Of a DNA stretch of 10,402 nt, positions 1-6,932 are shown in pieces. The translations under genes and the position numbers were made by a program. Origin of the DNA: Candidatus Omnitrophota bacterium (GTDB taxonomy: Bacteria > Omnitrophota > Gorgyraeia > Gygaellales > Profunditerraquicolaceae); assembly GCA_023818905.1 (NCBI GenBank), contig JAMWDE010000022.1, positions 1 to 10,402 of the forward strand, in the 5' to 3' direction. Under the pieces are notes generated by a model. That model did not search any database. It was given only the letters and a program-made list of their open reading frames with translations, and was not told the DNA's origin. Each line of letters begins with the position of its first letter. The stretch's first letter is position 1.

Positions 1-53
1 GATAGGGAGCTTTAAAAACCAAAACGAAAATTCTTTAAAAGAATTCTTAAAAG

Positions 54-98
54 GTGACATTTCTATTTTGCAAAAAAGATGACATTTTTATGTTGCAA
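54..98. repeat. Two direct repeats of about 19 bp, period 25 bp
   Basis: Two copies of a TGACATTT..TATTTTGCAA-like unit lie at 55-73 and 80-98 and agree at 17 of 19 positions. Multiple short terminal repeats of this TGACATTT...TTGC type are, as far as I recall, common at the ends of IS21-like insertion sequences. This could therefore be the edge of an insertion sequence to the left of the window, but no transposase is visible here. Confidence 0.5.
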
Positions 99-118
99 CA
101 ACACTAAATAAAAAATAG

Positions 119-146
119 TTGACAAATTCTAAAATAATGGTATGCT
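119..146 (+). promoter_or_regulatory. Sigma70-type promoter of the secretin operon
   Basis: A perfect -35 box TTGACA is at 119-124. After a 16-bp spacer comes TATGCT at 141-146, preceded by TGG, which gives an extended -10. The predicted transcript start is near 153, just before the first gene. It is the only convincing promoter ahead of the regulator, ATPase, GspC-like and secretin genes. Confidence 0.75.
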
Positions 147-160
147 CTCTAGTTAGAGAG
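145..160. promoter_or_regulatory. Palindromic operator candidate over the promoter start
   Basis: CTCTCTAGTTAGAGAG is a perfect 7-bp inverted repeat around a 2-bp centre. It overlaps the end of the -10 box and the predicted transcription start. A bound protein would block the promoter, so autoregulation by the MerR-like first gene is a natural guess. Classical MerR sites instead lie between the -35 and -10 boxes. Confidence 0.5.
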
Positions 161-168
161 TGAATAAG

Positions 169-396
169 ATGAAAATTTCTAACATATTTTTAATCAAAGA
201 CTTAGCGCGTTTAAGTGGGTATTCTATCCATACGATTAAATACTACCTTAAAATAGGGCTAATTAAAGAAAACAGCCGTAGTCCAGAGACGCGTTACCGC
301 TACTTTGATGAGACTACCTTAGAAACTTTAAAAACAATCCGCAGATTAAGAAAAGAGGGCAAATCCATAAGACAGATAAAGGATGAGTTATTATAA
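169..396 (+). CDS. Minimal MerR-family DNA-binding regulator
   Basis: A 75-residue protein, almost entirely a MerR-type winged helix-turn-helix. The helix-turn-helix begins IKDLARLSGYSIHTIKYY, followed by the usual wing with a YRYFD segment and the helix LKTIRRLRKEGKSIRQIKDELL. The long dimerisation coiled coil and effector-binding domain of full MerR proteins are absent, so it may be a constitutive DNA-binding protein or act with a partner. I chose ATG 169 because GAGAG at 156-160 is a spaced ribosome binding site for it. An in-frame GTG at 160 would add three residues but lies too near the predicted transcript start. The 3' end overlaps the ATPase gene by 14 nt, implying translational coupling. 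The role as operon regulator is inferred. Confidence 0.75.
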   Translation: MKISNIFLIKDLARLSGYSIHTIKYYLKIGLIKENSRSPETRYRYFDETTLETLKTIRRLRKEGKSIRQIKDELL

Positions 397-1207
397 GGTA
401 TTAGGCCTATCAAGAGAGCCATTCTCTACCAGCCCTGACCCGGAGTTCTTCTATCTTTCTGCCAGTCATGAAACCGCCCTTAAACGTTTAGAGATTGCTA
501 TCCGTCTACGTAGAGGCTTAAGTCTTATTTTGGGTGACGTAGGCACAGGCAAGACCACACTTTCGCGCACCTTGCTTCAGGTTTTTAAGGATGAAGATGA
601 TTTTATCTTTCACCTTATTTTAGACCCTACCTATAAATCAGAGTTCCAATTCCTTTTTAGCTTGGTAAAGATGTTTGACATTGTGCCGGAATTCAAATCC
701 ACCTTAGATTTCAAAGAGGCCCTAGAGAAATATCTATTTCAGAAAGGGGTAGAAGAAAATAAGACCATCGTTCTGCTAATTGATGAAGGACAAAAGATAA
801 GTCCTGAAAATTTAGAGGTTTTAAGGACGCTTTTGAATTACGAAACTAATGAGTATAAATTGCTACAGTTGATTATTATGGCTCAAATGGAGTTGTTACC
901 CCGTATCAAACGCATACGCAATTTTATGGATAGGGTTGCCCTAAAGTACACTATCAATCCCCTGGATGAAGAAGAAACAAAAGAGATGATAGAATTCAGA
1001 TTAAGCAAGGCAGGTTATGATGGTCGCGATGCCCTGTTTACAGAGGGGGCAATAAGACTTATCTATCAATATACACAAGGCTATCCGCGTAGCATAGCCT
1101 TGCTCTGCCACGATGCTTTAGAGATGCTGGTGATGAAGGAACGTCTGGTTGTGGATGCCGATATAATCAATGAGTTGATTAATCAGAGAAAGGTTTATGA
1201 AGGATAG
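383..1207 (+). CDS. ExeA/GspA-family AAA+ ATPase
   Basis: A 274-residue ATPase of the ExeA/GspA type. These proteins use ATP to help place or assemble a secretin in the cell wall and outer membrane; related ATPases occur in PEP-CTERM/exosortase loci. Visible motifs are the opening FGLxxxPFxxxPDP-like segment (LGLSREPFSTSPDPEFFY, residues 7-24), Walker A GDVGTGKTT at 51-59, Walker B IVLLIDE at 129-135, and a sensor-2-like GYPRS at 233-237. No peptidoglycan-binding domain follows, so it is the short form of the family. It overlaps the regulator upstream by 14 nt and the GspC-like gene downstream by 11 nt. The start has no well-spaced ribosome binding site, so coupling to the upstream gene is likely. 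Its place before a GspC-like protein and a secretin supports a role in secretin assembly. Confidence 0.85.
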   Translation: MSYYKVLGLSREPFSTSPDPEFFYLSASHETALKRLEIAIRLRRGLSLILGDVGTGKTTLSRTLLQVFKDEDDFIFHLILDPTYKSEFQFLFSLVKMFDIVPEFKSTLDFKEALEKYLFQKGVEENKTIVLLIDEGQKISPENLEVLRTLLNYETNEYKLLQLIIMAQMELLPRIKRIRNFMDRVALKYTINPLDEEETKEMIEFRLSKAGYDGRDALFTEGAIRLIYQYTQGYPRSIALLCHDALEMLVMKERLVVDADIINELINQRKVYEG

Positions 1208-1796
1208 GATTTCACCCGAAGAGAAACTATTAAGATTGATACGTGGGCAGAAAAAAGAAACCACATCCGAAGAAACGGAAGGCTCCAGAGTTAATGTCAA
1301 CAGGAGATTGGACATAAGGCAACTGTCTTTTATCCGTAACAGGCGCATAATACAGGTTTCAGCTTTATTTGTCTTCTTTAGTGCTTGCGTTTATCTTGTT
1401 TATGTTTTTGTCCTTCCTTGGTATGGTTATAAGGAGATAGATTTACCTCCTCATCCAGAAGGCATTATCTCAGAATACAAAGGGATACAATCAGAAATAA
1501 AGCCATATGAGTTTTATCTAAATGGAATCAGAAATCGTCCATTGTTTAACGCGACACAGGAACCCCCAAAAACAGAAAGTCTTGCTGGCGCTATTGATGC
1601 CAATATAGTTAAAGATATTACTCTTGTGGGAATTATTGCGGGTGAGAAACCCCAGGCAGTAATCGAGGACAACAAGACCCAGAAGATTTTTTATTTGAAC
1701 AAAGGACAATTTTTAGGAGATATACAGGTTGAAGATATACAGGAAGGCAAGATTATTCTTAACTATCAGGGCAAGAGGTTTGAACTCTATCTATAG
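1197..1796 (+). CDS. GspC-like inner-membrane protein of a secretion or pilus system
   Basis: A 199-residue protein with a charged cytoplasmic N-terminus, one hydrophobic membrane segment at about 51-73, and a periplasmic part. The periplasmic part has the RNRPLF motif (112-117) typical of GspC and PilP relatives. It then has a beta-rich domain beginning ITLVGIIAGEKPQAVIED (141-158) that resembles the homology region of GspC. In type II secretion this region contacts the N0 domain of the secretin and so links the inner-membrane platform to the outer-membrane channel. No PDZ domain or C-terminal coiled coil follows. The first codons overlap the end of the ATPase gene; AGAAAGG sits just ahead of the ATG. 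The secretin gene follows after about 20 nt. I am confident of the GspC/PilP type, not of the exact system. Confidence 0.75.
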   Translation: MKDRISPEEKLLRLIRGQKKETTSEETEGSRVNVNRRLDIRQLSFIRNRRIIQVSALFVFFSACVYLVYVFVLPWYGYKEIDLPPHPEGIISEYKGIQSEIKPYEFYLNGIRNRPLFNATQEPPKTESLAGAIDANIVKDITLVGIIAGEKPQAVIEDNKTQKIFYLNKGQFLGDIQVEDIQEGKIILNYQGKRFELYL

Positions 1797-1802
1797 ATAA
1801 TT

Positions 1803-1808
1803 AGGAGG
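1803..1808 (+). promoter_or_regulatory. Strong ribosome binding site that sets the secretin start
   Basis: AGGAGG is at 1803-1808. It lies 1 nt from the first in-frame ATG (1810) and 7 nt from the second (1816). Normal spacing favours 1816, which also gives a cleaner signal peptide. Confidence 0.7.
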
Positions 1809-1815
1809 AATGACT

Positions 1816-3870
1816 ATGAAGATGAGGTTATCCTTTATGGCGATTCTAGTAATTTTGCTAACCGCCTTGCTAACCAGAGGATGGTTGTTAGCTCAGAGTC
1901 AAAGCCAAGATTATAATTCAAGCCCCGCCGAAGATTTAGAGATTGCTGATGGGAATCAGATATTGAAGCGACAATCAGAAAAGGTTTTTTCTTCGGTTGA
2001 GCCTGTTTCGACAGGGGCATCAGGCACATCTTCAGCAGAAGCCATTTCCTTGGTAAATGAAAATAAGAATCTGATATCTTTGGATATCAAAGGTATGGAT
2101 ATCGTAGATGTGCTGAAAATGCTAGCAGGCCGAGCGGGGATAAATATAGTGATAGGCAAGAATGTCACAGGCAGGACCACCCTATTTTTAAAAAACGTAG
2201 AACTCTGGGATGCCTTTGAAATTCTTCTGCTGGCAAATGAACTTGCATATGTGAAAAAAGGCGATATTGTTAATGTGATGACCCAGAGGGACTATGAGCT
2301 TATCTACGGAGACCGCTATCAAGATACAAAACAGATGAAGATATTGCAACTAAGGTATGCTAAGGCGACGGATTTGTCTCGGGCGTTAAATCAGATTAAA
2401 ACCAACATAGGTAGAATCGTAGTAGATGAGAACTCTAATACTATATCCTTGATAGACACGCCAGAAAAGATAAAGGAGATGGAAAGATTCATTGCCATGA
2501 CGGATTTACCTATAGAGACAAGGGTATTTGATTTAAGTTACGCCCAGGCAGATAAGGTACAGAATAAGATACAGGAGATACTCACCAAGGGGGTGGGTTT
2601 TTCTAAGATAGATGAGCGCACCAATAAGATTGTAGTTACGGACTATCCTGCCAAACTTGACGAGATCGCTCAGATAATCCATGCCTTTGACGAGAAGCCC
2701 AAGCAGGTTTTGATTGATGCGCAGATTATCGAGATAAACCCTTCAGATACATTTGAGATGGGAGTGGATTGGGACTATTGGCTGGAGAGAAATTTCAGGA
2801 TTACCGGCTCAATTCCCATAGGCACATCAGACAGGTTGATTTTAGGTACACCTTCATCTACGTCCACTGTATCAAAAAAGGGAGACTATAAAGCAATCTT
2901 AGATTTATTGCGCACTATAGGAGAGACTAAGGTACTCTCTAGCCCAAGGATTATGGTGTTGAATAATCAGGAGGCAAAGATACTAGTAGGCACAAAGGAT
3001 GCCTATATAACTTCCACTACTTCTCAGAGCGGAGAATCCACTATAACTTCTCAGACGGTAAATTTTGTAGATGTGGGGATAAAACTTTATGTTACCCCCA
3101 GCATCGCTAAGGACGGTTACATAACTATGAAGATAAAACCAGAGGTGAGTTCTGCGGAGCGTCAGGAGATTACCTCTGAAGGAGAGATTACTGAGATTCC
3201 TATTGTGACTACCTCAGAAGCGGAAACAACAGTAATGATAAAGGATGGCGTAACCATTATTATAGGCGGGTTAAAAAAGGATGAGCGACAGAAGACTGTT
3301 CAGAAATTACCTCTTTTAGGCGACGTCCCTTTATTGGGGTTACTTTTTAGAAGCGTAAGCGATGAAGTGGAGACAAGAGAACTGGTTATACTTCTTACTC
3401 CCCATATCGTAAGTGGAGAAAAGTCCTATACGGTTCTCTCTGAGATAAAGCCAAAGGACGGTGCTGTTGCCAGGATGGAGAAGGGCGGTATCATCTTAGA
3501 AAAGATATCCGATATTTCAGCAGGTAATAATCTAGGCACAATTGAAAGCGATGTGGGTTCATTTACAGAAGAGGGGGGTTTGAATTTTGACAGCACAACC
3601 GAAGCAGATTATTATAGATCAATTGTGGATAAAGTTAGATTCTTTGCTTTATCTGAACGGCCTAAACCTACGGAAAAAGGCGAAGTCAAATTAAAATTTA
3701 CCATTTCAGGTAACGGCAATCTTATAGGAGAGCCAAGTATCTTAGAGACTACCAATGTTTCTTTGAATGATTTGGCTATTCGCTCTATAAAGAATGCTTC
3801 TCCTTTTCCAGCTTTCCCTAAGGGCATAACAAAAGATAAGGAGACATTTAGAATTATCTTATCTTATTAA
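1816..3870 (+). CDS. Secretin (GspD/PilQ type) with a C-terminal TonB-like domain
   Basis: Outer-membrane secretin, 684 residues from ATG 1816; residue numbers here count from the upstream ATG 1810. A signal peptide (MKMRLSFMAILVILLTALLT) is followed by a linker, an N0/STN-like domain (about 89-160), two N-domains (176-236 and 238-297) and the secretin core (about 300-533). The core shows VLSSPRIMVLNNQEAKILVG, the VG.KLYVTP segment, the GGL motif of a typical secretin and the final LLxDVPxLGxLFR and ELVILLTPHIV signatures. Secretins form 12-15-subunit channels for type II secretion or pili. The usual third N-domain of GspD is not evident. The oddity is the tail: residues 598-686 look like a TonB C-terminal domain (GEVKLKFTISGNGNLIGEPSI, then LNDLAIRSIKNASPFPAFP). 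The gene follows the GspC-like gene closely. Confidence 0.9.
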   Translation: MKMRLSFMAILVILLTALLTRGWLLAQSQSQDYNSSPAEDLEIADGNQILKRQSEKVFSSVEPVSTGASGTSSAEAISLVNENKNLISLDIKGMDIVDVLKMLAGRAGINIVIGKNVTGRTTLFLKNVELWDAFEILLLANELAYVKKGDIVNVMTQRDYELIYGDRYQDTKQMKILQLRYAKATDLSRALNQIKTNIGRIVVDENSNTISLIDTPEKIKEMERFIAMTDLPIETRVFDLSYAQADKVQNKIQEILTKGVGFSKIDERTNKIVVTDYPAKLDEIAQIIHAFDEKPKQVLIDAQIIEINPSDTFEMGVDWDYWLERNFRITGSIPIGTSDRLILGTPSSTSTVSKKGDYKAILDLLRTIGETKVLSSPRIMVLNNQEAKILVGTKDAYITSTTSQSGESTITSQTVNFVDVGIKLYVTPSIAKDGYITMKIKPEVSSAERQEITSEGEITEIPIVTTSEAETTVMIKDGVTIIIGGLKKDERQKTVQKLPLLGDVPLLGLLFRSVSDEVETRELVILLTPHIVSGEKSYTVLSEIKPKDGAVARMEKGGIILEKISDISAGNNLGTIESDVGSFTEEGGLNFDSTTEADYYRSIVDKVRFFALSERPKPTEKGEVKLKFTISGNGNLIGEPSILETTNVSLNDLAIRSIKNASPFPAFPKGITKDKETFRIILSY

Positions 3871-3906
3871 TATCTTATTAAATTTGTTGCTTTTTACATA
3901 TATTTC

Positions 3907-3915
3907 TGGTATAAA
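3907..3915 (+). promoter_or_regulatory. Extended -10 promoter ahead of the beta-barrel gene, dnaX and recR
   Basis: TGG followed by TATAAA (3910-3915) is a good extended -10 element in the 56-nt gap after the secretin. The possible -35, TTGCTT at 3887-3892, is weak but has a 17-bp spacer. The predicted start is near 3922. It would let the next three genes be expressed apart from the secretin operon. Confidence 0.5.
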
Positions 3916-3938
3916 TTATCTGTAAAATGGAGCGAGGA

Positions 3939-4568
3939 ATGAAAACAAGGATTTCGGCAATAGTGTTATTAATTCTGTTTTTCAGCGTATCTGATACCTG
4001 TGCTGCCTGGATGAAAAAACCGGAATTACGCTGGAGACAACTTTACCGTTATGACTTGCGTCAGGATAATCATAAACTCTATACAAACTACATCTCTGCC
4101 GGATTTTCTTTGGGTAGGAACAATGAGGCGCCTTTCAAGATTATTCCATTCTTTGAGGCAAGGCGCAATATTAACAGAGAGTTATGGGAAGCAAAAGTTT
4201 TAGGTGTAGAGGTAGGCAGAGATATATTTAGTTGGCTTTATATAGGAGAATCTTTTAAATGGAGCTGGATTAACGAGGACCGTCGCAATTATGCTGTATA
4301 TGAAAAGGACGATTCTGCTCTAATACAGACGCGTTTGATATTAAGTCACAGGCTCTTATCCAACAGATATATTAATCTAAAGGGGTTTATCTGTGAAGAG
4401 CACACCTTTGATTTTGAGAAGGCAGGAGGTATCCTGAACGAGGTTAGTATCGGTTTGATAAATCCTGTGGGTAAGTATATAGAAATAGGGATCAATTGGC
4501 GACATATTGACCGCATACATTATTATGATTCCGACACCTTTGAGTTTTCTACCTCAATAGTTTTCTAA
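3939..4568 (+). CDS. Probable outer-membrane beta-barrel protein, unknown function
   Basis: A 209-residue protein from ATG 3939. I do not recognise the family. The N-terminus is a clear signal peptide (MKTRISAIVLLILFFSVSDTCAAW) with a likely signal peptidase I cut after CAA. The rest alternates polar and aromatic or hydrophobic residues in strand-length stretches (KLYTNYISAGFSLG, WLYIGESFKWSWI, EFSTSIVF) and ends in phenylalanine, the usual C-terminal signal of barrels inserted by BamA. About eight strands would fit. I chose ATG 3939 because GGAG at 3929-3932 is 6 nt ahead; ATG 3927 lies too close to the predicted transcript start. It sits 68 nt after the secretin and 10 nt before dnaX. A role linked to the secretin is possible but rests on position only. 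Confidence 0.7.
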   Translation: MKTRISAIVLLILFFSVSDTCAAWMKKPELRWRQLYRYDLRQDNHKLYTNYISAGFSLGRNNEAPFKIIPFFEARRNINRELWEAKVLGVEVGRDIFSWLYIGESFKWSWINEDRRNYAVYEKDDSALIQTRLILSHRLLSNRYINLKGFICEEHTFDFEKAGGILNEVSIGLINPVGKYIEIGINWRHIDRIHYYDSDTFEFSTSIVF

Positions 4569-4578
4569 ACCATATAAG

Positions 4579-6162
4579 ATGTCTTATACAGTATTTGCCT
4601 TAAAGTGGCGACCAAAGAATTTTGATGAGATTGTTGGTCAGAATCATATCATTGATGTTCTAAAGAATGCTGTTCAGAAGAATAGACTTGCCCATGCTTA
4701 TCTGTTTGCTGGTCCGCGGGGAGTGGGTAAAACCTCTACTGCTAGAATACTTGCCAAATCACTCAATTGTCAAGACGGTCCTACGGTTAACCCATGTCAA
4801 AGGTGCAGCTGTTGCATTGAGATAAACCAGGGACGCAGTCTCGATGTTATTGAAATTGATGGTGCCTCAAATCGCGGTATAGATGAAATAAGGACATTAC
4901 GCGAGAATGTAAAGTTCGCTCCTAGCCGAGGTAGATTCAAGATATATATCATCGACGAAGTCCATATGCTCACTACCGAAGCTTTCAATGCGCTACTTAA
5001 AACACTAGAAGAGCCCCCGCCATTTGTTAAATTTATCTTTGCCACCACTCAACCTCACAAGGTTATATCTACTATCCTCTCTCGGTGTCAACGCTTTGAT
5101 TTTAGAAGGATCTCTGTTATGGAAATCATCGCCCAATTAGAGAAGATTGTTAATGCAGAGGGTATAAAGGTAGATAGGGAAGTATTATTTGCTATTGCCA
5201 GAAGTTGCGATGGTTCTTTAAGGGATGCGGAATCTATTTTAGATCAATTGGTTGCGTTTTCCGAAGACAAGATTTCCCTAAAGGATGTAGTTTTTGTTTT
5301 AGGGCTGGTTGAGCAAGAGGTGCTATTTGAGATAACTGATAGAATAATACAAAAGGACGCCAGATCAGCCTTAGAGATAGTCAATAAGATTATTGATGAA
5401 GGAAAAGACGTGAGCGTATTTTTGAGTAATCTTATTGAACATTTCCGTAATCTTATGGTAACTAAGATTACCAAGGCAGATGCACAATTGGTTGACTTGC
5501 CTAAAGAAATCTGCGAGAAGCTATTAAAACAGTCTCAATTTTTCACCTTGGAAGAGATATTCAGTGCTTTTAACATTTTAGTCAATACCCAGGAGATGGC
5601 TAAGCGGCTAGAATCCATACGCATTCCTTTAGAGATAAGTTTAGTAAGGTTAGCTCAAGATAAGAGAGGCTATTATACAAATAAGCTTTCTTTAGAGACA
5701 GATGCTTCCCAGAAGACCATAAATCAGAATCAAAGCTTAACCAATATACATGTAGATAAAAAAACATCCGAAGAGCCTAATGCTGATGCACAAAACAAAC
5801 CCCTTAAAATTTTATCTTTAGATGATATAACCGCTACCTGGCATAACCTGATTGAAGCCTTGAGTAAGATTAAGATGTCAGTAGCGACCTATCTTAGCGA
5901 AGGTAGGCCCACAGATATCAAGGATAATGTTTTGGTTGTCAGTTTCCCTGGGCAATATTCTTTGCATAAGGAGTCATTAGAAAAGAAAGAAAACCGAATG
6001 ATTATAGAGGAGAAGCTTTCTGAGATGTTTGATACCCAGCTAAGGGTTAAATTTATTCTTTCTGAAGAGGCCATTCCTCAAAATAATTCTATAGATAAAG
6101 ATAATATTTTTCTTAAATCTGCCTTAGAAACGTTTAATGGTAGAATAATCAAAGAGTTTTGA
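4579..6162 (+). CDS. dnaX: DNA polymerase III subunit gamma/tau
   Basis: Clamp-loader ATPase, 527 residues, which loads the sliding clamp and ties polymerases to the replisome. The N-terminal AAA+ module is textbook: LKWRPKNFDEIVGQ at 8-21, Walker A GPRGVGKTS at 45-53, four zinc-binding cysteines (64, 73, 76, 79), Walker B IYIIDEVHM with D126 and E127, and the SRCQRFDF arginine-finger region at 168-175. Domain III follows to about residue 360. A poorly conserved linker and a C-terminal domain (about 410-505) correspond to the tau-specific part. The gene begins 10 nt after the barrel gene with no clear ribosome binding site and overlaps recR by 1 nt. Seven A residues at 5758-5764 (codons K394-K395) lie where gamma would end; a -1 slip there would give a product of about 400 residues. 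Confidence 0.96.
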   Translation: MSYTVFALKWRPKNFDEIVGQNHIIDVLKNAVQKNRLAHAYLFAGPRGVGKTSTARILAKSLNCQDGPTVNPCQRCSCCIEINQGRSLDVIEIDGASNRGIDEIRTLRENVKFAPSRGRFKIYIIDEVHMLTTEAFNALLKTLEEPPPFVKFIFATTQPHKVISTILSRCQRFDFRRISVMEIIAQLEKIVNAEGIKVDREVLFAIARSCDGSLRDAESILDQLVAFSEDKISLKDVVFVLGLVEQEVLFEITDRIIQKDARSALEIVNKIIDEGKDVSVFLSNLIEHFRNLMVTKITKADAQLVDLPKEICEKLLKQSQFFTLEEIFSAFNILVNTQEMAKRLESIRIPLEISLVRLAQDKRGYYTNKLSLETDASQKTINQNQSLTNIHVDKKTSEEPNADAQNKPLKILSLDDITATWHNLIEALSKIKMSVATYLSEGRPTDIKDNVLVVSFPGQYSLHKESLEKKENRMIIEEKLSEMFDTQLRVKFILSEEAIPQNNSIDKDNIFLKSALETFNGRIIKEF

Positions 6163-6761
6163 TGTCTAACTATACAGAGTCTATTGAGAAGCTGATAGAA
6201 TTATTGGAGAGATTACCTGGTATTGGCCGGCGTAGCGCTGAGCGTATAGTCGGTTATATTTTAAATGTGTCTAAAGAAGAGGTAAAAAAACTTTCCGAGA
6301 CGTTATCTTTAGTTAAAGAAAATGTACGCTTCTGTCGCATCTGTAATAATTTAAGTGAACAGGAACTATGTAAGATATGTCGTAATGAGCAGCGGAAAAA
6401 AGACACTATCTGTGTAGTGGAAAATCCCAGCGATATCATTGCTATAGAAAAGGCGGGAAATTATAACGGAGTGTATCATGTCTTGATGGGCGCTATCTCA
6501 CCTTTAGAAGGCAGAGGTCCAGGAGATTTAAAGATAGACTCTCTAATTCAAAGATTAAAACAAAATAGTATCAAAGAGGTAATTATTGCTACCGATGCTG
6601 ATACAGATGGAGAGATGACAGCGTTGTACCTTACAAAGTTAATCAAACCCTTGGGCGTGAAACTTAGCCGTATCGGAGTGGGTATCCCTATAGGTTCAAA
6701 TCTAGAATATGCCGATTCTGCCACGCTCTCCAAAGCCTTAGAGGCCAGAAGAGAAGTCTGA
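6162..6761 (+). CDS. recR: Recombination mediator protein RecR
   Basis: RecR, 199 residues, the normal length for the family. It works with RecO and RecF to load RecA onto gapped DNA. In order: helix-hairpin-helix LPGIGRRSAERI (18-29), a four-cysteine zinc finger (C58, C61, C70, C73), a Toprim domain starting ICVVENPSDIIAIE (83-96), the GAISPLEGRGPGDL segment (110-123), and a C-terminal GIPIGSNLEYADSATLSKAL region. The start is ATG 6162, whose A is the last base of the dnaX TGA stop, so the genes are translationally coupled. A TTG one codon earlier is also in frame but less likely. The second Toprim motif reads ATDADTDGE, with a full DxDxD pattern where many RecR proteins have ATNPTVEGE. The ybaB gene usually found between dnaX and recR is missing here. 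Confidence 0.96.
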   Translation: MSNYTESIEKLIELLERLPGIGRRSAERIVGYILNVSKEEVKKLSETLSLVKENVRFCRICNNLSEQELCKICRNEQRKKDTICVVENPSDIIAIEKAGNYNGVYHVLMGAISPLEGRGPGDLKIDSLIQRLKQNSIKEVIIATDADTDGEMTALYLTKLIKPLGVKLSRIGVGIPIGSNLEYADSATLSKALEARREV

Positions 6762-6932
6762 GCTCTTACTAGACTTGATTTAGTAATCGCTTCCACACGC
6801 CAAGCCAGACGCCAAATCCAAAAACCCAACAACCCTAAAACCATTTCTAAATAGCCCTATAAGTGTCTCTGCAGAGACAGTTCTGATGTAATTCTTTGAG
6901 GATAGTTAGGTATTTAAAAGCATTCTTAATTT
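6762..6932. other. Intergenic gap between the convergent recR and glycosylase genes
   Basis: No gene is supported here and there is no clear Rho-independent terminator for recR, only a 6-bp inverted repeat TTACTA/TAGTAA at 6768-6788 without a T-run. The gap holds a C/A-rich stretch (6793-6843) and the perfect palindrome at 6864-6879. Confidence 0.6.
6864..6879. repeat. Perfect 16-bp palindrome
   Basis: TGTCTCTGCAGAGACA is fully self-complementary. It could be a dimeric protein site or a 6-bp hairpin with a TGCA loop. No T-run follows on either strand, so it is not a terminator. No promoter is seen beside it. Confidence 0.6.

Noticed and set aside
6768..6788. Terminator for recR
   Set aside because: Only a 6-bp AT-rich stem with no T-run.
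6548..6844. 98-codon - strand frame opposite the end of recR
   Set aside because: It lies mostly opposite a certain gene and shows no domain of its own.
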